The notes under the pieces are model-generated. The model saw only the letters and a program-made list of their open reading frames with translations, had not been told where the DNA came from and did not search any database. A stretch of DNA of 6,158 nt from JADLCX01 sp038251595. Lineage in GTDB: Bacteria > Planctomycetota > Phycisphaerae > Phycisphaerales > UBA1924. The stretch lies in NCBI GenBank assembly GCA_038251595.1, contig JBBSBC010000213.1, positions 1 through 6,158 on the forward strand, given 5' to 3'. Numbering within the stretch: position 1 is the first letter of the stretch; every line of letters starts with the position of its first letter. The position numbers were made by a program, and so were the translations under genes. Positions 1-4,587 of the stretch are shown in pieces.

Positions 1-406
1 CCATCGTGTCGGGCTTGAGCAGGTTGCCCGGTCCACCCGGAATCGCATACACCGTTGCAACGCTCCCGATGATGCACAGCGCAGCCAGCGCGAAGTTCAT
101 CAACGGACCGGCAAACGCCACCCACGCCTCGGCATACCGGCCGCGCAGACGTGTCGGGTCGATCGGCATCAACCCCCACGCCATGCCCGTCACCGCAAAC
201 ATGATCAGGCTCGGCACACCCATGTGAACCACCGGGTTCCACGTCATGTGCCCGGTCACGATCGGCGTGTTGTCACCTTTGGCCACCGCCGCCCAGCCGT
301 GGGCCAGCTCGTGCAGCGTGATCGAAACGATAATCCAGATGATGTACGCAAACAGGAACGGCGGCCCGCCCGACTCCAACGCATTTGTGACCCACCATCC
401 CGGCAT
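1..406 (-). CDS. M50 family (site-2 protease-like) membrane metallopeptidase, 5' part only
   Basis: The first 135 residues are present and the rest lies beyond the left edge. The reading frame is open throughout. The protein begins MPGWWVTNAL and has a hydrophobic first helix (about 17-31) running into the zinc-binding HELAH motif, with H32, E33 and H36. A GD-(N)-T segment at 44-47, the T-W-N-P stretch at 55-58 with H61, and the A-G-P-L-M-N motif at 99-104 are typical of the small polytopic M50 group that resembles Bacillus YwhC. The family cleaves substrates within the membrane. The third zinc ligand, usually an Asp in a later LDG-type motif, would lie outside the window, so activity cannot be judged. 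The gene follows rplT by 83 bases on the same strand and may be cotranscribed. Its substrate is unknown. Confidence 0.88.
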   Translation of the reverse strand, partial: MPGWWVTNALESGGPPFLFAYIIWIIVSITLHELAHGWAAVAKGDNTPIVTGHMTWNPVVHMGVPSLIMFAVTGMAWGLMPIDPTRLRGRYAEAWVAFAGPLMNFALAALCIIGSVATVYAIPGGPGNLLKPDTM

Positions 407-489
407 GGACAGTTCTCCAATGCTCGATCGTTGTGGGAAACCCAACGACGCTCATTCGTGACGATCGCCGCCAACGTGAGTGGCCGACT

Positions 490-876
490 TCACACCGCCT
501 GCTTGACCTTCGGTGTCGTCGCGCGTGTGTTCTTCAACGCGATCTGACAAATCTGGTCAAACACCTTCGGATCTTCGATCGCGATCTGGCTCAGCATCTT
601 GCGATTGAGCGTGATGCCCGCCATCTTCAACCCGTTGATGAACTGGCTGTACCGGGCATCACGCATGCGGCAGGCCGCGGTGATGCGGGTAATCCAGAGC
701 CGGCGCATGTTGCGCTTCAGGCGGCGACGATCTCGGAAGGCGTACACGCCAGCGCGAATAACCGCGTACTCAGCCTTGTACTTGGACGTGTGACCCGAGC
801 CGTAATAGCCGCGGGCGAGACGAAGAATCCGGTTACGGGCTTGGGTGCGGGCCGCACCTTTACGTACGCGAGGCAT
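490..876 (-). CDS. rplT: 50S ribosomal protein L20
   Basis: This 128-residue protein matches L20 along its full length. It has the basic N-terminal extension (MPRVRKGAARTQARNRIL), the A-R-G-Y-Y-G-S segment near residue 22, the R-D-R-R-R-L-K-R-N block at 48-56, and the L-W-I-T-R-I-x-A-A motif at 60-68. L20 binds 23S rRNA early in large-subunit assembly and in several bacteria also represses its own operon. The ATG is supported by a GGAG (bases 884-887) seven bases upstream and by the conserved N-terminus. The C-terminal tail after about residue 115 is slightly longer than in E. coli and basic. The gene lies downstream of rpmI, in the usual order, but with an unusually long 230-base gap. Confidence 0.98.
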   Translation of the reverse strand: MPRVRKGAARTQARNRILRLARGYYGSGHTSKYKAEYAVIRAGVYAFRDRRRLKRNMRRLWITRITAACRMRDARYSQFINGLKMAGITLNRKMLSQIAIEDPKVFDQICQIALKNTRATTPKVKQAV

Positions 877-931
877 GGCGAAACTCCATCAATGGGTCCG
901 TGCCGGAGACGGGCTTGCGGGCTACTTCGCC

Positions 932-943
932 GCACGCTCGTGC
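932..943. repeat. Perfect inverted repeat in the rpmI-rplT spacer
   Basis: The 12-base sequence GCACG-CT-CGTGC is a perfect palindrome, forming a hairpin with a GCAC stem and four-base loop in the rpmI-rplT transcript. It lies 56 bases upstream of the rplT start. No run of U follows it on the transcribed strand, so it is not a standard intrinsic terminator. A role in rplT translation or mRNA stability is possible but not shown. Confidence 0.4.
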
Positions 944-985
944 TTCTTCCCGACGGACGGGTGCGATTCGTCAATTCCTCAAGAC

Positions 986-1038
986 TGCCTGTTCAAGGTT
1001 GCCTGTTCAAGGCTGCCTGTTCAAGGCTGTCTGTTCAG
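986..1038. repeat. 14-base tandem repeat, about 3.8 copies, in the rpmI-rplT spacer
   Basis: Units begin at 986, 1000, 1014 and 1028. The second and third are identical (TGCCTGTTCAAGGC), the first differs only in its last base, and the fourth is partial (TGTCTGTTCAG). Inside each full-match unit GCCT and AGGC are inverted copies around a five-base loop, so the transcript can form a row of small hairpins, or longer pairings between units. The array sits in the untranslated gap between rpmI and rplT, whose other bases show no gene. A role in L20 autoregulation or in uncoupling the two genes is an inference. A simple slippage expansion without function is the alternative. Confidence 0.85.
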
Positions 1039-1076
1039 TCAATCCGACCAAACACCCACATCCTGAGAAATCCTAC

Positions 1077-1091
1077 TTGTTTAATGAACAA
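1077..1091. repeat. Small inverted repeat just after rpmI
   Basis: TTGTT-TAATG-AACAA is a perfect five-base-pair stem with a five-base loop, located 16-30 bases beyond the rpmI stop codon. It is AT-rich and weak, and no U tract follows it in the transcript. The rpmI stop itself lies in a separate 10-base palindrome, GGCTTAAGCC (1104-1113). Neither is a convincing terminator. Confidence 0.3.
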
Positions 1092-1106
1092 CTCTGTCGC
1101 TCGGGC

Positions 1107-1532
1107 TTAAGCCTTTGCAGATGCTTTGGTGCTGGTCTTCGGGGCCGACTTGATTCCCGGCTTCGTCGCGGCTTTCACGCCCGCCTTCACGCCGGTTTTG
1201 GTCGCGGCCTTCTTCACCGCCGCAGGCTTCGCGGCCGAGGTCTTCAACCCCTCGCGCTTCTCGGCCTGCAACTTCTTCCGCAACTCGGGGTTGGGGCTCC
1301 GCTTCAAGGTCGCCCGCGCCTGGTCACGCCCGCGAAGGCGGCGAAACAGAAGCTTCTCGAGACGCTTGGCCTCGGGGTTCGACATGAACTTGTCGGTGCG
1401 AAGGCGGCGAAGACGCTTGCTGCTCTTGTGCGAACGCAAGTGCTTGCCGAACGAGCGATTGTGCTTCACCAGACCCGTGCGGGTAATGCGAACACGCTTC
1501 AGGCTGGCCTTGTGGCTCTTATTCTTGGGCAT
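1107..1532 (-). CDS. rpmI: 50S ribosomal protein L35 with long basic C-terminal extension
   Basis: The first roughly 65 residues match bacterial L35: MPKNKSHKASLKR at the N-terminus, the T-R-T-G-L-V-K-H-N segment at 17-25, and the K-S-S-K-R-L-R-R-L-R block at 36-45. L35 is a small basic protein of the large ribosomal subunit and normally ends at about 65 residues. This one runs to 141. Residues 66-95 are charged and probably helical. Residues 96-141 are low-complexity, almost only K, A, T, S, G, V and P, resembling the tails of histone H1-like proteins. The start at 1532 is chosen because MPKxKxHK is the family N-terminus and a GGAG (1542-1545) lies nine bases upstream; a further in-frame ATG at 1592 would add 20 residues the family does not have. 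infC is not upstream. Instead the sigma-regulator gene ends 189 bases away. Confidence 0.95.
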   Translation of the reverse strand: MPKNKSHKASLKRVRITRTGLVKHNRSFGKHLRSHKSSKRLRRLRTDKFMSNPEAKRLEKLLFRRLRGRDQARATLKRSPNPELRKKLQAEKREGLKTSAAKPAAVKKAATKTGVKAGVKAATKPGIKSAPKTSTKASAKA

Positions 1533-1587
1533 CGATGCCGACTCCGACCCGCTTGGTTCAATCACATTAACACGATGGGTGTTCACG

Positions 1588-1613
1588 CCCATCAGCCATA
1601 CCCATCAGCCATA
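1588..1613. repeat. Perfect 13-base tandem duplication upstream of rpmI
   Basis: CCCATCAGCCATA occurs twice in direct succession (1588-1600 and 1601-1613), 56-81 bases upstream of the rpmI start codon. In the transcript it reads as two copies of TATGGCTGATGGG. It probably arose by slippage. Whether it affects the leader is unknown. Confidence 0.85.
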
Positions 1614-1640
1614 CATGGCCATCTGGGTCCGGTCGGGCGC

Positions 1641-1675
1641 GGGTCTGCCCGGAGCCGGGTCGAGATGGTAGACCC
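1641..1675 (-). promoter_or_regulatory. Nested stem-loop between the sigma-regulator gene and rpmI
   Basis: On the transcribed strand GGGTCT and AGACCC form a six-base-pair outer stem around an inner CCCG-GCTC-CGGG hairpin. A second copy of the closing arm (GACCCA, bases 1629-1624) could replace AGACCC, giving two mutually exclusive folds. No U tract follows, so it is not a clear intrinsic terminator. It could mark the end of the upstream transcript, or act as a leader structure for rpmI-rplT if transcription starts further upstream. The evidence is base pairing alone. Confidence 0.35.
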
Positions 1676-1693
1676 AACCCTACCTCAAGACAA
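1665..1693 (-). promoter_or_regulatory. Candidate promoter for rpmI-rplT
   Basis: Reading the minus strand, TTGTCT (1693-1688) and TACCAT (1670-1665) are separated by exactly 17 bases and each match four of six consensus sigma-70 positions. Transcription would begin near 1658, leaving a leader of about 125 bases before rpmI. This would give the ribosomal genes their own promoter apart from the sigma-factor pair. Matches of this quality occur by chance, and use of the promoter would truncate the nested stem-loop annotated at 1641-1675. Confidence 0.3.
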
Positions 1694-1721
1694 ACTCACC
1701 CGGATTCCCATTCATACTCAC

Positions 1722-3026
1722 TCACGGAACCACAAACGCATCATCCTTCGCCTCGGGCATCTCAACCCCGTTGATCGGCTCTGCCTGCGTAGGTTGACGA
1801 AGCTTCGAGATGATCTGCTCCAACGATCGCGGCAGCCAGATGTTGTCGCCCGATTTCAGCACCGGACTGTTCAGCCACTCCACGCTCCCGTCCGAGAAGA
1901 TTGCGTTCTGACCCTTCCCCGCGTGGTTCATCGAGTTGGCCAGCGGGTTGATCAGCCGCCGTTCTTTCGCACGCCGCACAACCGGCGAGGCATCCACGAT
2001 CACCACGAACCTCGCCTGATCATGCCACGTCGGCCGCACCTTCGAGAACATATTCTGGTAACTGTAAGAAACTTCATCCAGAGTGCGCCAATCCGCCGCA
2101 CCCTGCCCCCGATCCTGCCTGCACGCCGTCGGGTTCCCCGCGCACGCCAGATCGCTCATCGTCGTGTAGCCCGTGCTGATGATCTGGTGCAGATTCGCCG
2201 AGTTGGACAACTCCGGCACACCCACATTCCACCACAAGTTGCCCGCGAGCGAGGCCGACGCCATCGGCAGTTCATCTTTATGGTCCGACACATAACTCAC
2301 CAACCCCTGTGATGCCCCGAGCAACCCCGCCTGACACGAGGCCTTGCGTGCCTGATCTCGCATCGCCCCAAGCATCGGCCCGATCGCGGCCGACGCAATC
2401 AGCAGCAGTGCCGCCACCGTGACAAGATCAGCAAGGCGAAACCGCGATGATCTCGCCGTTTCCAACTTGAACCGATTCTCTCGACCATCCACCGACGACT
2501 GCACCACCACGAGCGTCCGACCGACCCGCCCTTCCCGCTCGGCAATATTCTGGGCCAGGTCCGATCGCGTCGGCTCAAGCAACGCCAGCAGTTCTCGCTG
2601 ATGAGTGGCGCGCTTGCGCAGCACACTGGCAACGCCTGCCGGTTCATACCCGTTACCCACCAGCGCCTCGAAAGCATCCTCATCATTCGGGCTCAGCACC
2701 GCAGGGCTTTCCGACCTTGCCGCCGCGATCTGCCGTTGAATCCGCGCAAGCGTGAGGTCTACCAGCGCATCAGGCGCGGTCCCCGCCGATTGACCCCTTG
2801 CCCCGCCGACCGCACACCCCAGCAACCCAAACACCGCCGCGACGCGTTCCGCCCGCGCCCTCAGCAACACCGACACGCCCTGCACATCAAACGCCGCTTC
2901 GATCAGGGCATCCATCGCCTCACGATCTTCGCCGGTCAACTCAACACTCGGCTCAAAGCCGTTGCCCGCCCTTTCCCAGTCCTGCCCGGGTGAGCGACCA
3001 TCAAACGTAAATGCTTCCTCACTCAT
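1722..3026 (-). CDS. Single-pass membrane protein with duplicated N-terminal module and pseudopilin-like domain; putative sigma-factor regulator
   Basis: This is a 434-residue protein. Residues 1-195 appear cytoplasmic and hold two copies of one module (34-69 and 115-150, constant offset 81) sharing A-x-x-A-L, G-V and L-R-x-R-A positions. A hydrophobic helix at 199-219 follows basic residues, giving an N-in topology. From there the sequence resembles the start of a type II pseudopilin (P-M-L-G-A-M-R-D-Q-A-R-K-A-S-C at 217-231), but the Phe-Thr-Leu-Ile-Glu cleavage motif is absent. Near the C-terminus N-H-x(5)-N-A-I-F-S-D-G (367-380) resembles the H-and-DG motif of planctomycete pseudopilin proteins. 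Three more cysteines (71, 295, 302) are present. The gene starts 15 bases after the ECF sigma gene with only a weak ribosome site, which suggests translational coupling. That pairing and the topology suggest an anti-sigma or sensor protein. No zinc-binding HxxxCxxC motif of classical ZAS anti-sigma factors is present. The role is an inference. Confidence 0.8.
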   Translation of the reverse strand: MSEEAFTFDGRSPGQDWERAGNGFEPSVELTGEDREAMDALIEAAFDVQGVSVLLRARAERVAAVFGLLGCAVGGARGQSAGTAPDALVDLTLARIQRQIAAARSESPAVLSPNDEDAFEALVGNGYEPAGVASVLRKRATHQRELLALLEPTRSDLAQNIAEREGRVGRTLVVVQSSVDGRENRFKLETARSSRFRLADLVTVAALLLIASAAIGPMLGAMRDQARKASCQAGLLGASQGLVSYVSDHKDELPMASASLAGNLWWNVGVPELSNSANLHQIISTGYTTMSDLACAGNPTACRQDRGQGAADWRTLDEVSYSYQNMFSKVRPTWHDQARFVVIVDASPVVRRAKERRLINPLANSMNHAGKGQNAIFSDGSVEWLNSPVLKSGDNIWLPRSLEQIISKLRQPTQAEPINGVEMPEAKDDAFVVP

Positions 3027-3041
3027 GCTGCTGCTCGTTCT

Positions 3042-3788
3042 TCAAAATTCTGAACCCTCACCCTCACCACTCTTCGCAACGCCCTGCCACTTCTTCGCAA
3101 ACGCCGCCACCGCCGAATGCAGCCGCGATTTGACCGTTCCCAGCGGAATCTCAAGAGCCTCGGAAATCTGGTTGTAACTCATCTTCTGAAAATACGCGAG
3201 GAGAAGAATCTCCCGCAACGCCCACGGCAACTCATCCACCGCACGCTGCACCATCTGACTCAGTTCCTGGTTGTCCAACGCCGCGCTCGGTGCCGGTACA
3301 TCCACCTCCATCAAGTCCACATACGTCCGGACGCCCGAGCCGCCGGAGCTCTCACCCCCCCCGCCACCCCCCTTCCCGCCGCGCCCGCCTCCGATCGGTG
3401 CAGACAGATCAAGTGTGCGGCGACGCGCACTTCTACGCAACGCATCCCGCCCTTTGTTCGCCGCGATCGTGAAAAGCCATGGCTTAAAGCGGCGAGTTGT
3501 GTCAAAAGTCTCGACCGATTGATGGATCTGCAGGAACGTCTCCTGAAACGCATCCTCAGCCACCGCCCGATTGCCCACAAGCCTGATAAGAAACCGCATC
3601 AGATCATCGTGATGCCGACGAACCAGCATCTCAAACGCTGGTCCCTTCCCGGCCCGGTAATCAAGCACCAGCCGCTCATCGCTCTCTCCCCCATCCGGCC
3701 TTGCCGAACCCGATCCATTCACCGACTGCGGCTCTCCCAACAGGGCAGCTTCGGCCGCGGCAAGCAAAGGCTTCGGTTCTCGTGGCAT
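3042..3788 (-). CDS. ECF-type RNA polymerase sigma factor with glycine-rich interdomain linker
   Basis: This 248-residue protein has the two ECF sigma domains. Region 2 spans about 38-120 and contains E-D-A-F-Q-E-T-F-L-Q-I-H (78-89), which contacts core polymerase and the -10 element, and F-K-P-W-L-F-T-I-A-A-N (101-111). Region 4 spans about 174-234 and contains a helix-turn-helix (M-S-Y-N-Q-I-S-E-A-L to V-K-S-R-L-H-S-A, 203-226) that would read the -35 element. The linker (120-172) is longer than usual, with a Gly/Ser run at 133-152 encoded in part by eight G in a row. The first 35 residues are a poorly conserved extension, so the start is uncertain; the ATG at 3788 lacks a strong ribosome site. 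The putative membrane regulator follows 15 bases downstream. ECF factors often control their own promoter, and dyads lie 53-105 bases upstream. Confidence 0.93.
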   Translation of the reverse strand: MPREPKPLLAAAEAALLGEPQSVNGSGSARPDGGESDERLVLDYRAGKGPAFEMLVRRHHDDLMRFLIRLVGNRAVAEDAFQETFLQIHQSVETFDTTRRFKPWLFTIAANKGRDALRRSARRRTLDLSAPIGGGRGGKGGGGGGESSGGSGVRTYVDLMEVDVPAPSAALDNQELSQMVQRAVDELPWALREILLLAYFQKMSYNQISEALEIPLGTVKSRLHSAVAAFAKKWQGVAKSGEGEGSEF

Positions 3789-3800
3789 AGCGGGCGATCA

Positions 3801-3830
3801 ATATCAACGCGGCGAACAGAATGTCGCCAA
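3801..3830 (-). promoter_or_regulatory. Candidate promoter for the sigma-factor gene
   Basis: Reading the minus strand, TTGGCG (3830-3825) and TGATAT (3806-3801) are 18 bases apart. The -10 box ends 12 bases before the ATG, so the transcript would be nearly leaderless, fitting the lack of a good ribosome site. The match is modest, and an ECF-type autoregulated promoter with another consensus is equally possible. Confidence 0.25.
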
Positions 3831-3840
3831 ATCAGCTTCG

Positions 3841-3893
3841 GTGATGAGTTCGTCACTGAGTGTACGAACATTTACGATACGTACCCGGCGGGT
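3841..3893. promoter_or_regulatory. Cluster of three dyad symmetries upstream of the sigma-factor gene; operator candidates
   Basis: Three inverted repeats lie side by side. The first is a 16-base imperfect palindrome, GTGATGAGTTCGTCAC (3841-3856), with 12 of 16 positions symmetric. The second is GTACG-13 bases-CGTAC (3862-3884). The third is ACCCG-G-CGGGT (3883-3893), a perfect 11-base palindrome sharing two bases with the second. They lie 53-105 bases upstream of the sigma start and 138-190 bases upstream of the divergent plus-strand gene, so a bound protein could affect either. No known operator was recognised. Confidence 0.35.
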
Positions 3894-3970
3894 GTTTAGC
3901 ACGCGATGCATTTCTACAGGCTGCTCAACCCACCACAGCACGCAGACTTACAAACATTTTCCTAAAACAC

Positions 3971-3999
3971 TTGCAAAATGCGAAAACCCACAGTAATAT
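3971..3999 (+). promoter_or_regulatory. Sigma-70-like promoter of the small proline-rich protein gene
   Basis: TTGCAA (3971-3976) and TAATAT (3994-3999) are separated by 17 bases. Four of six -35 positions and five of six -10 positions match the sigma-70 consensus. Transcription would start near 4006, giving a leader of about 25 bases ending in GGAG (4021-4024) six bases before the ATG. The surrounding bases are AT-rich compared with the coding regions. A six-base inverted repeat, CATTTT (3955-3960) and AAAATG (3975-3980), flanks and overlaps the -35 box and could be an operator. Confidence 0.55.
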
Positions 4000-4030
4000 T
4001 CCGATCGAAACCCAATCATCGGAGTCACCA

Positions 4031-4492
4031 ATGTCACACGCCGTCCAATCTCCTCTCGCCTCGCTCCTGCACGAAACCGCTCTCGAAGCCATCCACGCCC
4101 TTAGAACACTGATGCGGGCCGCCATTGCCCCAAACACGCAGGGCCAGCCCACCAACCCCAGCCAGGCCCGACTCGCCGCCTCCCAACTCCTCAACCTCGC
4201 GGCCAGATTCACCGCAGTTTCTCCGCCCACACCGGCGCGGCAACCCCCGGCTTTACCAACACTTTTCCGATCTCCCGAGGCAACCAGTCCCCCACCATCC
4301 ATCCCAACCTCTCCCAACCCAACGAGGCCCGATCGGTACGCACAGGCACACCAGCACCTCGAAGCCCATTTTACGCCCTCACCATCGGTGCCGCACCCGA
4401 CCTCAACAACCCTGCTCCGCCCACCCAGATCTCTTGGTCCCGCAGCTCGCCTTGCCGCGATCGCTGGTGCGCCATCCAAAGTGATCATCTAG
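4031..4492 (+). CDS. Small hypothetical protein, helical N-terminus and proline-rich C-terminal half
   Basis: I do not recognise this 153-residue protein. Residues 9-33 and 42-60 look like two amphipathic helices (H-E-T-A-L-E-A-I-H-A-L-R-T-L-M and Q-A-R-L-A-A-S-Q-L-L-N-L-A), a pattern of A/L-rich paired helices found in many DNA-associated or adaptor proteins but not diagnostic. Residues 64-136 are rich in Pro, Ser and Thr and probably disordered. A short second helical stretch (138-146) precedes the end. There is no signal peptide or membrane segment. The start at 4031 is chosen over an upstream extension because GGAG lies six bases before it and a good promoter lies 32 bases further up. Codons are mostly C-ending, as in the neighbouring genes, which supports coding on this strand. 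It ends 95 bases before hpnH. Confidence 0.62.
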   Translation: MSHAVQSPLASLLHETALEAIHALRTLMRAAIAPNTQGQPTNPSQARLAASQLLNLAARFTAVSPPTPARQPPALPTLFRSPEATSPPPSIPTSPNPTRPDRYAQAHQHLEAHFTPSPSVPHPTSTTLLRPPRSLGPAARLAAIAGAPSKVII

Positions 4493-4587
4493 CGAAGACT
4501 CGGGCTTTCTGCGTTTGTAGACGCTAGCATCTGCGCCTCGTTTCACCAACATTCGCCTCCTCAACTCTTCGCGCGAGAACCAGACTC

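Noticed and set aside
986..1038. Possible CRISPR array
   Set aside because: The 14-base units are directly adjacent with no spacers, and no cas genes are present.
1533..1592. A 20-residue N-terminal extension of L35 from an upstream ATG
   Set aside because: The L35 family begins at MPKxK, and the GGAG at 1542-1545 is placed for the ATG at 1532.
900..2312. A 470-codon open frame on the plus strand opposite rpmI and the sigma regulator
   Set aside because: It is the antisense of two better-supported genes, its protein is Arg/His/Leu-rich with no recognisable domain, and long antisense frames are expected in GC-rich DNA.
3117..3899. A 260-codon plus-strand frame opposite the sigma-factor gene
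   Set aside because: The minus-strand frame encodes clear ECF sigma regions 2 and 4, and the plus-strand product has no domain or ribosome site.
3925..4488. A 187-codon minus-strand frame opposite the small proline-rich protein
   Set aside because: The plus-strand frame has a promoter, a GGAG and C-ending codons. The minus-strand frame has none of these, but since neither protein is recognised this rejection is less certain than the others.
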